From positions 1 through 64,000 of the forward strand of contig NZ_NHSF01000063.1 in assembly GCF_016653295.1 (NCBI RefSeq): a DNA stretch of 64,000 nucleotides, read 5' to 3'. Position 1 is the stretch's first letter, and the number at the start of each line of letters is the position of its first letter. A program made the translations under genes and the position numbers. This document shows positions 1 to 10,317 of the stretch, in pieces. The notes beneath the pieces were generated by a model. That model made no database searches, had not been told where the DNA came from, and saw only the letters and a list, made by a program, of their open reading frames with translations. This DNA comes from Halochromatium salexigens. GTDB taxonomy: Bacteria > Pseudomonadota > Gammaproteobacteria > Chromatiales > Chromatiaceae.

Positions 1-251
1 TAGCGTCCGCTCTTGAACCGTTCGAGCAGGTCGCTCAGGTTCGCCTGCAGATCGGCTTCGTACGCTTCGGCGGTGACGCCGTCTACCCCCACCGCGCCGT
101 CCTTGCGCGTACGCCGGTACGCTTCTTCCAGCCACATCAGGTCGATGTGGTGCGCCAGCGTGGTGAGCACCATCTCGGGTGCCTCGCTCGCCAAGTTCGC
201 GAGCTTCTGTTGTTTCGTGGAGATGATCTCGCGCTCCAATGTCCGCGTCAT
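1..251 (-). CDS. ltrA: Group II intron reverse transcriptase/maturase, N-terminal part
   Basis: The ATG at 251 is preceded by a good ribosome site (CTGGAGGGCAAG). The first 83 residues begin MTRTLEREIIS and include the stretches LMWLEEAYRRTRKDGAVGVD and GVTAEAYEADL. These are typical of the segment just before the reverse-transcriptase fingers in LtrA-type intron-encoded proteins. Such proteins splice and mobilise their own intron by acting as maturase and reverse transcriptase. The catalytic YADD motif, X domain and any endonuclease domain would lie beyond the left edge. No stop or frameshift is seen in the visible part. Confidence 0.85.
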   Translation of the reverse strand, partial: MTRTLEREIISTKQQKLANLASEAPEMVLTTLAHHIDLMWLEEAYRRTRKDGAVGVDGVTAEAYEADLQANLSDLLERFKSGR

Positions 252-848
252 CTTGCCCTCCAGAAGGTGTTTAGACCGACCGGCCGCTTCCCTCGAACGG
301 GTCCGCTGGGGTGCGTTCCCCGCCGTCGTCAGTACTATCAGCCGGCTCCGATTGCTCAGCCGTCATCGCGCCGCACTTCGTTGCCTTCGCTTGGCGCTAC
401 CTCGTCGTCGGTCCTGTTCGCAACCGTCGGCTGGACCGGCTCCGACGGTGATCTGGGCGTCTTATTCCGCGGCGCCCGCACCGCGTCTGCCAACGAGGAA
501 CGTCTGAGCCCTCCCAGGTTCCTGGGTGACCCTTGCGACCATGCCCTGCTCTCAGACCCCGGTGGAGTGCTCGCGCCAGGCCACTTTCGGTGCGATCACT
601 GTTGCCTTCCGCCATTTGGACAACGTCGGCTCCACATCATTTTCTTTCGGGGCTCCATCACACGGCCTAGCCGCCCCCTGTGTACGCTTCGCAGGCGGGG
701 TCGCCCCCGCACCACGCAACACTCGGTTCCGGTGGATGGCCAATCCTTTCCGGTTCGGGACTTTCACCCGGCGGGTCACTGTAAGAGGTTTCCGATTGCT
801 CAAATCATGTGGCGTTCTTCCTCCTCTTCCAGGCTTTGCCTGGCGCAA
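1..848 (-). mobile_element. Group II intron, 5' portion (runs off left edge)
   Basis: Read on the minus strand, codon 339 of a sigma-54 activator gene (ending at 849) is followed directly by TTGCGCC, close to the GUGYG that opens most group II introns. About 600 nt of non-coding sequence follows, containing the GGGTGAAAGTCCC block common to bacterial group II introns. Next comes a Shine-Dalgarno site and the start of a reverse transcriptase/maturase gene at 251. This is the expected layout of domains I-III, with the protein encoded in domain IV. The 3' end (domains V and VI) lies outside the window, so activity cannot be judged. The boundary at 848 is placed by reading-frame continuity and could be off by a few bases. 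Confidence 0.8.
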
Positions 849-1865
849 CCAAAGTCGAGCGCGGAAACGACTGCTGCTGACCTCTTGGCTGAGGCTGCGA
901 TTGGTCGCGGCGATGATGCGCACATCGACACGGATGGATCGTGTCGCGCCAACGCGAGTGATCTCGCCTTCCTGGAGCGCGCGCAGAAAGCGCACCTGGG
1001 CAGGCTTGGATAGCTCGCCGATCTCATCCAAGAACAGCGTTCCGGTATCGGCCGCCTCGAAGACGCCTTGGCGAGCACTGATCGCCCCGGTGAAGGCCCC
1101 TTTTTCGTGTCCAAACAGCTCGGACTCGATCAGGTCTGCCGCAATGGCACCGCAGTTCACAGTGACCATGGGCCGCTCGCAGCGCGGGCTTGCCTGGTGG
1201 ATGGCTCGCGCGAGCAGTTCCTTGCCGGTGCCGGAATCCCCCTCGATCAAAACCGGTATCGAGCGCAGCGCAACCCGGCGAGCACGGGCAACAACGCGCT
1301 GCATCACCGCGCTCCGATGGATGATCGCATCGAAGGCTGGCGCCGCAGGCGGAAGACCAGCGGTCAAACGTGTCAGCTCGTCATCCGATCGGCGCAGCAG
1401 ATCCGGAATGAAATCAGCGGCCATCTGAAATGGGATCGAGACGGAGCGCACCCCATATCGAATCGATGACTCGATCAACTCAGCGGGAAAGCGAGTCTTG
1501 GCGAGGATGATCCAGACTGCGGCCATCGCTGGCGTGCCTGGGCTGAGGTGAAAGGTCAGCTCAGGCGGGCTGGATCGAGCCTTGAGCGTCTCGGCAATGA
1601 TGCGACGAGCTTCCCGATAGATGGCGTCGAAGTTGGTGGGGCTGTCCAGCTTAACCGAGTGCACTGTGATGGGCGTCTGGTTACGCTGCCGAAGCCAATC
1701 GAGATAGGCCTGCGCTTCAGTGGCGCTGTAGTCGCAGATCAGCGCCAGGTGGCTGAACCGACCCGTGTCTACGGCTTGCGCGACCGGACCAGTGCCCACT
1801 GTATCGGCTTCCTCAATGGCGCGTAGATCAGTGCGACCAAGCCAGCTGAAAAGGAGTCTGTCCAT
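849..1865 (-). CDS. RtcR-like sigma-54 activator with CARF-like sensor domain, 5' exon interrupted by group II intron
   Basis: The first 339 codons of a sigma-54-dependent regulator. Residues about 35-150 form a Rossmann-like domain with [13 protein letters not shown] and FPAELIESS, which align with the CARF-like sensor region of the RNA-repair regulator RtcR. From about residue 180 an AAA+ domain follows: Walker A GDSGTGKE (209-216), the sigma-54 contact loop GAFTGA (256-261), Walker B LFLDE (277-281) and sensor AATNRSL. The reading frame leaves the family at the intron boundary just after SSRFRARLW, so the rest of the AAA+ domain and any DNA-binding domain must lie past the intron, off the window. 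The start at 1865 has GAGG five bases upstream. A ligand-responsive activator of a linked operon is the family role; the target genes are not visible, and the name RtcR itself is not certain. Confidence 0.75.
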
Positions 1866-1876
1866 TAGAGCCTCAT

Positions 1877-1897
1877 CGGCCTCTTTACAGGAGGCCG
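1877..1897 (-). other. Short inverted repeat between Uma2 gene and sigma-54 regulator
   Basis: CGGCCTC and GAGGCCG form a perfect 7-bp stem with a 7-nt loop in the 32-nt gap between the two genes. No U-run follows, so it is not an obvious intrinsic terminator. It may affect mRNA stability or coupling. Confidence 0.4.
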
Positions 1898-2599
1898 CTA
1901 GCCCTGGGGCGGCAGTGCGTTTGCAGGGCTGTCGGGCTCTTGGCGCAAAGCAGCCCGATAAGCGCGCATCGCAGCAGAGGTTGTGTCGTAGCCGTCGAGA
2001 AAACCCGCAAGCAGCGCTAGATCGAGGCCAGGCAGTACCTCGCTGGTTGTCAAGGGTCGGTATTGGTCCCCGCGCCATTCATAAGGCGTCAGTCTCGCGC
2101 GCTGCCAGATCCACACTTCGGCGACACCGAGTCGGCGATAGACATCGAGCTTGTTGATCCCGCCCGAGGTCCAAATCACCTCAATGGCCAGATGCGGCCG
2201 CTCCAGCGAGGTGTCGGTGCCAAAGATGTAGCACTCGTCCGGCTCTAGGCCAGCCTCCTTGGGTGCTTCCTTCAGCGTCCAGCTGCCAAGGGCGGTAAAA
2301 TCGATATCGCGCTCTTGGCAGAAAACCTCGACGAGACGACTGATGAGCGATTTGATCCGCTCGTGATGGGACGATGGACTCATGATCTCGATGGTTCCCC
2401 GGTCATACGCGATTCTCGGTGCCGATCCGTCGCCGCGCATGGTCAGAACCCGCTCGAAATCTGCCCAGGTGGCATGCGGCAAGAAAACCCGGTGATCCTC
2501 GATGGCCGCATCAGCCAGAACGTCCGCCGGGATCGCGACATGAGCACTCCGAGTCTTGACAGGCGGCTCTGGAATCGTTGGTCTGACATGTGCAGACAT
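1898..2599 (-). CDS. Uma2 family endonuclease (DUF820)
   Basis: A 233-residue protein of the Uma2/DUF820 family, which has a PD-(D/E)XK-like restriction fold. Visible family features are the central [13 protein letters not shown] segment, [11 protein letters not shown], the [11 protein letters not shown] strand and [12 protein letters not shown] followed by [16 protein letters not shown]. The acidic/Lys residues of the last two segments form the likely metal-binding active site. The start at 2599 has AAGGTGA upstream. The gene ends 32 bp before the CARF-like sigma-54 regulator on the same strand, so the two may be co-transcribed. The biological role of Uma2 proteins is poorly defined, and many copies occur in accessory DNA. 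Confidence 0.8.
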   Translation of the reverse strand: MSAHVRPTIPEPPVKTRSAHVAIPADVLADAAIEDHRVFLPHATWADFERVLTMRGDGSAPRIAYDRGTIEIMSPSSHHERIKSLISRLVEVFCQERDIDFTALGSWTLKEAPKEAGLEPDECYIFGTDTSLERPHLAIEVIWTSGGINKLDVYRRLGVAEVWIWQRARLTPYEWRGDQYRPLTTSEVLPGLDLALLAGFLDGYDTTSAAMRAYRAALRQEPDSPANALPPQG

Positions 2600-2661
2600 G
2601 GCGTATCACCTTGACGCGATTGGCTGTGGAAGACTCAGCATAGCCGGCCGCCTGTATCGCT

Positions 2662-2812
2662 GTCACTCCCGGTTAATCCGTGCCGAACGGTCCCGGCGAG
2701 CGCGTTCGCCCCGACGCTGACCGACGCCGATCTCGCGGCCTTGGAAGACCGCATCGACGACTTGCTGCTGGCCGATCAGACCGATCCATTCCAGGTGGAA
2801 TCCTCGGGATAA
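2662..2812 (+). pseudogene. Possible remnant of a coding region upstream of ispH
   Basis: One plus-strand frame reads coding-like without a usual start. It includes PTLTDADLAALEDRIDDLLL and ends with ADQTDPFQVESSG before a stop at 2810-2812. The amphipathic acidic composition looks like the C-terminal tail of a real protein, but I cannot assign a family. The rest of the 289-bp gap between the Uma2 gene and ispH shows nothing else I can support apart from the probable ispH promoter. Confidence 0.2.
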
Positions 2813-2888
2813 CCCGACTGCCCTACTGCGACACGGCTGTTAGAATGGGACCATGTTTGCCCAGCCCGGCCCCAAGGCCCCTGCTCCC

Positions 2889-3869
2889 ATGGACATCCTC
2901 CTAGCCAATCCACGCGGCTTCTGTGCCGGTGTCGATCGCGCCATCGACATCGTCGAGCGTGTGCTCGAGCTCTATGGTGCCCCGATTTACGTCCGCCACG
3001 AGGTGGTCCACAACCGCTATGTGGTCGAGGATCTCCGCAACCGCGGCGCCATCTTCGTCGATGAGATCGCTGAGATTCCGAACGGCGCCACCTGCATCTT
3101 CAGCGCTCATGGCGTCTCGCAACAGGTCCGCGAACAGGCCGCCGAGCGCGGCCTGCGCATCTTCGACGCCACCTGCCCGCTGGTGACCAAGGTCCACCTC
3201 GAGGTCGCGCGCCACTGCAAGGCCGGCTTCGACGTCGTGCTGATCGGCCACCGTGGCCATCCCGAGGTGGAAGGCACGCTCGGCCAATGCCAGGCCGAGG
3301 GCGGGCGCATGCATCTGATCGAGCATGCCGCCGAGGTCGCCGACCTGGTGGTCGAGGACCCGGATCGAGTCGCCTATGTGACTCAGACCACCCTCTCGGT
3401 CGATGAGACCGCCGGCGTCATCGAGGCCCTGCGCGCGCGCTTCCCGAACCTGACCGGGCCGAAGAAGAGCGATATCTGCTACGCCACTCAGAACCGCCAG
3501 GACGCGGTGCGCGCGCTCGCCGCCGAGGCCGATCTGATGTTGGTGGTCGGATCGAGCAACAGCTCGAACTCGAACCGGCTGCGCGAGCTGGCCGAGAAGC
3601 AAGGCATCCCAGCCTATCTGATCGACGGCGCCGAGGAGATTCAGCGCGACTGGCTGCGTGACGGCGCTCGAGTCGCGCTCACCGCCGGCGCCTCGGCCCC
3701 GGAGCTGTTGGTGGAGCAGGTCATCGCCAAGCTCCAGGCCTGGGGCGCGGGCGAGGTCAAGGAACAATCCGGCCTGCGCGAGCAGGTGGTGTTCGCTCTG
3801 CCCAAGGAGTTACAGCCAACAGGTGCCGAGCCTCGTGTCGAGGCCGGTGCCGAGCAGCGTCACGTTTGA
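2889..3869 (+). CDS. ispH: 4-hydroxy-3-methylbut-2-enyl diphosphate reductase
   Basis: Last step of the MEP isoprenoid pathway: it reduces HMBPP to IPP and DMAPP with a [4Fe-4S] cluster in the cytosol. The N-terminus [19 protein letters not shown] carries the first cluster cysteine. Others lie in [12 protein letters not shown] and [12 protein letters not shown]. The HEVVHN, HGVSQ and SSNSNRL substrate motifs are all present. The 326-residue length is normal. I chose the start at 2889 because it matches the family N-terminus exactly; an in-frame ATG at 2853 would add 12 residues rich in Pro and Ala. The C-terminus has a short extra tail after LPKEL. thiO follows 12 bp downstream and is probably co-transcribed. 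Confidence 0.97.
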   Translation: MDILLANPRGFCAGVDRAIDIVERVLELYGAPIYVRHEVVHNRYVVEDLRNRGAIFVDEIAEIPNGATCIFSAHGVSQQVREQAAERGLRIFDATCPLVTKVHLEVARHCKAGFDVVLIGHRGHPEVEGTLGQCQAEGGRMHLIEHAAEVADLVVEDPDRVAYVTQTTLSVDETAGVIEALRARFPNLTGPKKSDICYATQNRQDAVRALAAEADLMLVVGSSNSSNSNRLRELAEKQGIPAYLIDGAEEIQRDWLRDGARVALTAGASAPELLVEQVIAKLQAWGAGEVKEQSGLREQVVFALPKELQPTGAEPRVEAGAEQRHV

Positions 3870-3881
3870 GAACGGTTGAGT

Positions 3882-4970
3882 ATGACAAAGATTCTGATTA
3901 TTGGCGGCGGGGTCATCGGCCTGATGACCGCGCGCGAGCTGGCCGAGGCCGGCGCCGAGGTCACGCTGGTCGAGATGGGCAGCACCGGCAAGGAGTCCTC
4001 CTGGGCCGGCGGTGGTATCCTCTCGCCGCTCTATCCCTGGCGCTATCGCGGCGCGGTCACGGCCCTCGCGGGCTGGAGCCAGCGCGCCTATCCCGCGTTC
4101 TGCCAAGCGCTGTTCGAGGAGACCGGCGTCGACCCCGAGTACAACCCCTCTGGGTTGATGATCCTCGACCCGGATGCGCCTGATCTCGCCTTGCGCTGGG
4201 CGGACACCGAGCAGGCGGCGATGGAGCCGTTGGATCAGGCCGCGATCGCCGAGAAGGAGCCCGGCCTGGCGGTGGAGACCGAGGGCGCGCTCTGGATGCC
4301 CGAGATCGCGCAGATCCGCAACCCGCGCCTGACCAAGGCCCTGCATGCGAGCATCGGCAAGCGCATCGAGTTGCACGAGCGCGAGGAGGTGCTCGACTTG
4401 CTCGTCGAGGCGGGCCGAGTGCGCGGAGCCAAGACCACCGCCGGGCGCATCGAGGCCGACCATGTGATCGTCTGCACCGGTGCCTGGACCGCGCAACTGC
4501 TCGAGAAGCTCGGCCGCAAGCCCAATATCCATCCGGTGCGCGGGCAGATGATCCTGTTCTTTGCCAAGCCCGGTCAGATCCGCCACCTCTCGCTCTACCG
4601 CGAGCGCTATGTGATCCCACGCAAGGACGGCCGGGTGCTGATCGGCAGCACGCTCGAGGAGGCCGGCTTCGAGAAGCGCACCACCGCCGAGGCCAAGGAA
4701 GAACTCTATCGCGTCGCGACCGAGATGTTCCCGCTGCTCAAGCGCACGCCGATCGAAGATCACTGGGCTGGGCTGCGTCCCGGCTCACCGAGCGGCATCC
4801 CCTATATCGGCCCCTACCCGGAGGTCGAGGGGCTCTATGTCAACGCCGGCCATTTCCGCAACGGGTTGGTCACTGGCCCGGCCTCGGCGCGACTGATCGC
4901 CGACCTGGTGCTCGCGCGCCCACCGATCCTGCCGCCCTCGGCCTACGCGCTCGATAGCCCGCGCCCCTAG
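3882..4970 (+). CDS. thiO: Glycine oxidase ThiO (FAD-dependent)
   Basis: FAD-dependent amine oxidase of the D-amino-acid oxidase fold. ThiO oxidises glycine to iminoglycine, which supplies the C2-N3 unit of the thiamine thiazole ring. The N-terminal dinucleotide fold [19 protein letters not shown] is followed by [15 protein letters not shown]. Near the C-terminus the family motifs [16 protein letters not shown] and [13 protein letters not shown] are intact. The 362-residue length fits. The ATG at 3882 is preferred over a TTG six bases earlier. No other thi genes are in view. The gene converges with the RND permease gene: the two stop codons share the bases CTAG at 4967-4970. Confidence 0.9.
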   Translation: MTKILIIGGGVIGLMTARELAEAGAEVTLVEMGSTGKESSWAGGGILSPLYPWRYRGAVTALAGWSQRAYPAFCQALFEETGVDPEYNPSGLMILDPDAPDLALRWADTEQAAMEPLDQAAIAEKEPGLAVETEGALWMPEIAQIRNPRLTKALHASIGKRIELHEREEVLDLLVEAGRVRGAKTTAGRIEADHVIVCTGAWTAQLLEKLGRKPNIHPVRGQMILFFAKPGQIRHLSLYRERYVIPRKDGRVLIGSTLEEAGFEKRTTAEAKEELYRVATEMFPLLKRTPIEDHWAGLRPGSPSGIPYIGPYPEVEGLYVNAGHFRNGLVTGPASARLIADLVLARPPILPPSAYALDSPRP

Positions 4971-7900
4971 GCTTGCTCATCCTGCCGCTGGCCGATCAGC
5001 ACGCCGACCTTGTCGCCCATCCACTGGAACATGACGTAGAGCCCTGGGATCACCAGGATGCCGAACAGGGTCGCGGCCAGCATGCCGCCGAGCACCGTAA
5101 AGCCCAGATGAATCCGTGAATTGGCGCCCGCGCCGGTGGCCAGCACCAGCGGCAAGAGACCGATGATGAAGGCCATCGCGGTCATCAGCACCGCCCGGAA
5201 ACGCATCCGCGCCCCGGCGATGGCGGCCTCGAAGCGGCTCTGGCCCGCCTCGCGTTGCTCCTTGGCGAACTCGACGATCAGGATCGCATTCTTGGCCGCC
5301 AAACCGATCAGCAGCACCAAGCCGATCTGGGTGTAGAGATCGTTGGTCAGCCCGATGATCCAAAGCGTGACCAAGGCCCCGAGAATCGCGATCGCCACCG
5401 AGGTCAGCACCGAGAATGGGATCGCCCAACTCTCGTAGAGCGCGACCAGGAACAGATAACCGAACAACAACGCCAGCCCAAAGATCGCCGCCTCGGCACC
5501 GGCACTCTGCTGCGACTCCTGGTAGGACATCCCGGTCCATTCGTAGCTGTAGCCGGACGGCAACGCCTGCTTGGCCGCCGCTTCCATCGCCGCCATCGCA
5601 TCGCCGGTCGAGTAACCAGGCGCGGGACTGCCGTTGATCGCGGCCGTGATGAACTGGTTGTAGTGGAACACCAGGTCGGCGCCAAGCTCGGTGCGCACCT
5701 CCGCCAGCTCGGCGATCGGCACCATCTCGCCCTTGCTCGAGCGCACATAGGTGCTGCCGATGTTCTCGGCCGCCTTGCGCGCATCCTGCTCGCCTTGCAG
5801 GTTGACCTGGAAGGTCCGTCCCAGATAGGTGAAATTGTTCACATAGGTGCTGCCGAACACCGATTGCATGGTCAAAAACAGCGTCGAAACCGGCACATCG
5901 AGATACTCGGCCTTGGTGCGGTTCAGATCCAGGAACAGCCGCGGCGTATCGGCGCTGAAGGTCGAGTACGCCCGGGCGATGCGCGGGTCTTGATTGGCGG
6001 TGGCCAACAGCCCTTTCAGCACCTGGGTGAGTGCTTCCGGCGACTGACCGCCGAGTCCCTCGAGCTGCATCGTGAAGCCGCCGGCATTGCCCAGACCGGG
6101 GATCGGTGGCGGCGGAAACACCAGGATATTGGCGCCCGGGATGGCGTTGAACTGGGCACTGAGGTTGCCGATCAAGGCGCCGAGTTGGGTCTGCGGCGTG
6201 GTGCGTTCATCCCAGGGCTCGAGCACGATGACGCCAAGGCCGCTGTTCGAGGACACGGCATTGGTCAGGATGCTGAAACCGGCGACCGAGAGCACATGCT
6301 TGACGCCGGGTGCCTGCTCGGCGAGCTTGCGCGTCTGCTCGAGCACCTCGGCGGTGCGCGGCAGCGAGGCGCCACTCGGCAGGTTGGCATCGAGATAGAG
6401 GACGCCCTGATCCTCGTTCGGCAAGAAGCCGCTCGGCAAGCGCTCGAGCAGCACGGCCGACCCGAGCCCGACGGCGACGATGATCAGCCCGGCCACCGCC
6501 GAGCGCCGGGCGATCAACGCCACCACCCGCACATAGCCGTTGCGCGCGCCATCCAGGCCGCTGTTGAACCACTTGAACGGGCCGCGCTTAGGCCGCTTCG
6601 GGGTGCCCAGGAAGAGCGCGGTGAGCACCGGCGAGAGGGTCAGCGCATTGACCGCCGAGATCGCCACCGCCGCCGAGATGGTCACCGCGAATTGGCGAAA
6701 CAGCTCACCGGAGATCCCCGGGATGAAGGCCACCGGCGCGAAGATCGCAAACAGCACCAGGGTGGTCGAGATGATCGGTCCGGTCACCTGCCCCATCGCT
6801 TTGAGCGTGGCGGCACGTCGATCGAGCCCGTCCTCGAGCATGATGCGCTGCACGTTCTCCACCACCACGATGGCATCGTCGACGACCAGACCGATCGCGA
6901 GCACCACCGCGAACAGACTGATGGTATTGGCCGAGAAGCCGAGTGCGAGCAAGACGATGAACACGCCGATCAACGACACCGGGATAGTCACCGCCGGGAC
7001 GATGGTCGCGCGCAGATCCTGCAGGAAGACGAACACGACGAGCAGCACGATCACGGCGGTGATCGCCAGCGTCAAGACGATCTCCTCGATCGACGCCGAG
7101 ACGAACAGCGTCGAGTCGTACATCACCTCGGCGGCGACGCCATCCGGGAAACGCGCCTTGAGCGTTTCGAGCTCCGCACGCACCGCATCGGCAACACTCA
7201 GGGCATTGGCGCCCGGCGCTTGATAGATGGCGATGCCGGCGGCGGGCTTGCCGTTGAAGGTCGTCACCGCCGCATAGGACTGGGAGCCGAGTTCGACCCG
7301 GGCGATATCGCCGACGCGCACGATGCCGCCATCCTCGCTGGTGCGCACGACGATCTGCTCGAATTCCTCGGGCGTGACCAGTTGCCCTTCGGTGACGATG
7401 GTGAACTGCGAGACTTGATCGGCGCCGATCGGCGGGGCGCCAATCTGACCCAGCGCGGCCTGGATGTTCTGTGCTTGGATCGCCTGCTGCACATCTTGGG
7501 GAGTGATGCCGAGCGCCGCCATGCGCTCGGGCTCGAGCCAGATGCGCATCGAATAGTCCAACGGCCCGAACTGCTTGGCCTCGCCGACGCCGTTGACGCG
7601 CGCCAGCTCGTCCTGGATGTTGATGGTCGCGTAGTTGGATAAAAACAGCGCATCCTTGCTGTCATCGGGCGAGTAGACCGAGATCACCAGCAGCAGATTG
7701 GTCGACTGCGCCTGCACCGTCACCCCGAGCTGCTGCACCTGCTGGGGCAATTTGGCCAGCGCCTGCGAGACCCGGTTCTGGGTGTTGACCTGCGCGATAT
7801 CGGGATCGACACCGACATCGAAGGTCACCGAGAGACTGTAGAGGCCGGCACTCGAGGCGGTCGCCGACAGATAGCTCATGCCCTTGACGCCGTTGACCTG

Positions 7901-8104
7901 TTCCTCGATCGGGCCGCCGACGGTATCGGCGATGGTCTGCGCGTCAGCTCCCGGATAGGTGGCCGTCACCTGCACCACCGGCGGAGTGATCGGCGGATAC
8001 TGCGCGACCGGGATCGCGAACATCGCCAGCAGACCGGCGACCACCAGCACGATCGAGACCACGGCCGCCAGCCGCGGCCGCTCGACGAAGGTCTTGGAGA
8101 TCAT
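4967..8104 (-). CDS. RND multidrug efflux transporter, permease subunit (HAE1/AcrB family)
   Basis: A 1045-residue inner-membrane proton antiporter of the AcrB type. It starts [20 protein letters not shown] with the usual first transmembrane helix and the [11 protein letters not shown] motif. Twelve helices are arranged around two large periplasmic loops. The proton-relay residues are present: the Asp pair in [16 protein letters not shown] and the Lys in [19 protein letters not shown]. The gene overlaps the adaptor gene by 4 bp, so the two subunits are translationally coupled. No outer-membrane channel gene is nearby, so a TolC-like partner must be encoded elsewhere. The substrate cannot be read from sequence. 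Confidence 0.96.
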   Translation of the reverse strand: MISKTFVERPRLAAVVSIVLVVAGLLAMFAIPVAQYPPITPPVVQVTATYPGADAQTIADTVGGPIEEQVNGVKGMSYLSATASSAGLYSLSVTFDVGVDPDIAQVNTQNRVSQALAKLPQQVQQLGVTVQAQSTNLLLVISVYSPDDSKDALFLSNYATINIQDELARVNGVGEAKQFGPLDYSMRIWLEPERMAALGITPQDVQQAIQAQNIQAALGQIGAPPIGADQVSQFTIVTEGQLVTPEEFEQIVVRTSEDGGIVRVGDIARVELGSQSYAAVTTFNGKPAAGIAIYQAPGANALSVADAVRAELETLKARFPDGVAAEVMYDSTLFVSASIEEIVLTLAITAVIVLLVVFVFLQDLRATIVPAVTIPVSLIGVFIVLLALGFSANTISLFAVVLAIGLVVDDAIVVVENVQRIMLEDGLDRRAATLKAMGQVTGPIISTTLVLFAIFAPVAFIPGISGELFRQFAVTISAAVAISAVNALTLSPVLTALFLGTPKRPKRGPFKWFNSGLDGARNGYVRVVALIARRSAVAGLIIVAVGLGSAVLLERLPSGFLPNEDQGVLYLDANLPSGASLPRTAEVLEQTRKLAEQAPGVKHVLSVAGFSILTNAVSSNSGLGVIVLEPWDERTTPQTQLGALIGNLSAQFNAIPGANILVFPPPPIPGLGNAGGFTMQLEGLGGQSPEALTQVLKGLLATANQDPRIARAYSTFSADTPRLFLDLNRTKAEYLDVPVSTLFLTMQSVFGSTYVNNFTYLGRTFQVNLQGEQDARKAAENIGSTYVRSSKGEMVPIAELAEVRTELGADLVFHYNQFITAAINGSPAPGYSTGDAMAAMEAAAKQALPSGYSYEWTGMSYQESQQSAGAEAAIFGLALLFGYLFLVALYESWAIPFSVLTSVAIAILGALVTLWIIGLTNDLYTQIGLVLLIGLAAKNAILIVEFAKEQREAGQSRFEAAIAGARMRFRAVLMTAMAFIIGLLPLVLATGAGANSRIHLGFTVLGGMLAATLFGILVIPGLYVMFQWMGDKVGVLIGQRQDEQA

Positions 8105-9567
8105 TGTGTCTTATCCGCTCCGTTGGCTTGCGCAGCGGTGCTGGTGGCGTCAGTACTGGCCGCCTCGCTGGAGGAGGCGTCCTTGTTCGCACTGGAACTC
8201 GCCGAGTCGATCGATAGCGCACGGCCCATCGGCGCCGCCTCGCTCTGCTTGACCGGCTTCACCACCATGCCCGGCTTGACCTTCTGCACGCCGGAGACGA
8301 TGACGATCTCCCCACTCTGCAACCCGGAGGTCACCGCGTACCCGGTGCCGATCTGAACACCCGTCTTGACGGTGCGCTGCTCGACACGATGGTCTTTACC
8401 GACGAGATAGACCTGCTCGCCATCGCGGGTGCGCTGGATCGCCGAGGCTGGTACCACCGGCTCCTGCTTGGTCTCGGCGGTGCGCACCAGCGCGGTGACG
8501 AATTGGCCCGGCAGCAACAGGCGATCCGGGTTCGGGAAATCGGCGTAGATCGAGATCGTGCCGGTCGAAGGGTTGACCTGGTTATCGGCGAAGGAGACCT
8601 TGCCCTTGTGGGCATAGGTCTTGCCGGTCGGCAGGATGAGGTGCGGCACGAACAGATCCCGGGCATGATCCGCGCCATCGTCCGCCACCCGCTCTTGGAT
8701 GCGCACGAAATCCGCGCTCGGAATCGAGAACACGGCGCGAATCGGATCGAGCTGCACGACCGTCGCCAAGGTGCCACTGCCGGGGTTGACGAGGTTGCCC
8801 TCGGTGTAATGGGTCGCGCCAATGCGCCCGGCGATCGGGCTCGCGATCGTGGTATAGCCAAGCTTGATCTTGGCCGACTCGATCGCGGCCTGCGCCTGCT
8901 TGATGCTGGCCTTGGCGTTCTCGACATTGGCCTCGGCTTCGTCGCGCTGCGCCTTGGCGCGGTCGAAATTGGTCTGCGAGGTGTCGCCCTTTTTTACCAG
9001 CACCGAAAAGCGCTCGAAATCGGCCTGTTTGTCTTCCAGGGTGGCCTTGGCGCTGGCCAGTCCCGCCTTGGCGGCCGCGAGCTGACCTTCAGCATTGGCC
9101 AAGGCGGCCTGATATTGATCCTGCTCGATCTGATAGAGCAGCTGATCCTTCTTGACTGTATGGCCCTGCTTGAACGCGACCTGCTCCAGGAAGCCCTCGA
9201 CACGCGCGCGCACATTGACCGACTGGATGGCCTTGACGGTGCCGATATAGCGCCGCTCGGCGGCGACATCCTGCGTCTGCACCGCGGCAACGACCACCGA
9301 GGGCGGCGGCGTCTTCGACCCGCCGGCCTTGTCTGCCTGATCGCTATTATCATCAGCTGTAGCAATAGCCGTCAGCGCGCACAGCAGCGCGCCGCCGAAG
9401 CGCACCGAGGCACGCCCGAGCTGCGGCCGATGGCATTGCCGCCCTCCGTGCAGCCTCCGCAGCCTCGCCCAGGCCGGGTTAGAGGCCGCCTCGACGGCCC
9501 CTGCCGCAGTGCTCGCGGCACTCGCGCTCGCGGGGCGCGATCTCGATTCCGATGGCGTCCGACTCAT
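8101..9567 (-). CDS. RND efflux periplasmic adaptor subunit (membrane fusion protein, AcrA family)
   Basis: Membrane fusion protein that links the RND permease to an outer-membrane channel. The lipoyl half-motif [20 protein letters not shown], a long alpha-helical hairpin (about residues 145-210) and the second half-motif [20 protein letters not shown] are visible in order. The ATG at 9567 has GAGGAG upstream. The N-terminus is unusual: about 60 residues rich in Ala, Ser and Arg precede a weak hydrophobic stretch ([14 protein letters not shown]) that may be the export signal. The C-terminal tail of about 35 residues is rich in Ser, Ala and Thr. It lies 48 bp after pqiC, so it may be read from the same transcript. 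Confidence 0.93.
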   Translation of the reverse strand: MSRTPSESRSRPASASAASTAAGAVEAASNPAWARLRRLHGGRQCHRPQLGRASVRFGGALLCALTAIATADDNSDQADKAGGSKTPPPSVVVAAVQTQDVAAERRYIGTVKAIQSVNVRARVEGFLEQVAFKQGHTVKKDQLLYQIEQDQYQAALANAEGQLAAAKAGLASAKATLEDKQADFERFSVLVKKGDTSQTNFDRAKAQRDEAEANVENAKASIKQAQAAIESAKIKLGYTTIASPIAGRIGATHYTEGNLVNPGSGTLATVVQLDPIRAVFSIPSADFVRIQERVADDGADHARDLFVPHLILPTGKTYAHKGKVSFADNQVNPSTGTISIYADFPNPDRLLLPGQFVTALVRTAETKQEPVVPASAIQRTRDGEQVYLVGKDHRVEQRTVKTGVQIGTGYAVTSGLQSGEIVIVSGVQKVKPGMVVKPVKQSEAAPMGRALSIDSASSSANKDASSSEAASTDATSTAAQANGADKTQ

Positions 9568-9615
9568 CAAGCTGACTCCTCAAAAAGGTGCTGAAACGCG
9601 ATCAACAGCGTCCAG

Positions 9616-10317
9616 CTAATAGAAACGTTGATCCGGTGGTTCTGGCGTTGGCAGTTGGCTCAACACCTCGGCCACATCCTCGCTGAAGCGCCCGAGACAG
9701 CGACTCATGGCCGCCACCATGGCTTCCGACTGATCAGCGGCGAGCATCCGATCAGCCGCAGGCTCGGATTGCTCCTGACCCGCGCCCCTCGGCAGCGGCG
9801 CGATCGGGCAGCGATAGAGGTCTTCACGCGAGGCCAGGGACTGCTCGAGGCGCGGGTCCATCACCGCCCAGCGCACCTTGAGGGTGGCATCGCCGCCTTG
9901 GCGCCCCTCGAAGCTGACCACCTCGGCGGTGATGCGAAAATCCAGTGGCATGCGCGATTCGGAGGGGTAGATCAGGATGCGGCTGGTGTCGAGCAGATGC
10001 CCCAGGTTCTCCCCCCAGACCCGCAGGAAGTCGTCCTGCAGGGTGCCGCCCCAGCGGTTGAATTCTTCCAGCTCGAGACGGTTGGAGCCATCGCGCACCA
10101 CCAGTTGCGGCCGATCCAGGAACTGCGGAAACACCACCGGACCGATGCCGACCGCCAGCGTGCCACCGCTGATATCACCGGGTTGCCCTTGCGCCTCGGG
10201 CAGTGGCGTCAGGGTGTAGAAGCGCGACGAGGGCGAGGTGGCGCAAGCGCTCAGCAACGCGAGCATCAGCCCCCCAAGCATCGGCCAGATCATCGCTCGT
10301 CTCAGTGCATGGATCAT
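9616..10317 (-). CDS. pqiC: PqiC-like outer-membrane lipoprotein of an MCE transport system
   Basis: A 233-residue lipoprotein with a lipobox at LALLSAC and then the family start SRFYTLTPLPEAQG. PqiC (YmbA, ABC-transport auxiliary lipoprotein family) sits in the outer membrane and caps the PqiB tunnel. Family features include GPVVFPQFLDRPQLVVRDG and FNRWGGTLQDDFLRVWGENL. The C-terminal third has an acidic/Gln-rich insert (about residues 165-200). The start codon overlaps the pqiB stop (ATGA), which supports coupled translation of pqiA-pqiB-pqiC. Confidence 0.88.
   Translation of the reverse strand: MIHALRRAMIWPMLGGLMLALLSACATSPSSRFYTLTPLPEAQGQPGDISGGTLAVGIGPVVFPQFLDRPQLVVRDGSNRLELEEFNRWGGTLQDDFLRVWGENLGHLLDTSRILIYPSESRMPLDFRITAEVVSFEGRQGGDATLKVRWAVMDPRLEQSLASREDLYRCPIAPLPRGAGQEQSEPAADRMLAADQSEAMVAAMSRCLGRFSEDVAEVLSQLPTPEPPDQRFY

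Noticed and set aside
5255-7642. Long open frame on the plus strand opposite the RND permease
   Set aside because: Its translation is rich in Arg, His, Asp and Gln with no domain, typical of the antisense of a high-G+C gene. The minus-strand permease is unmistakable.
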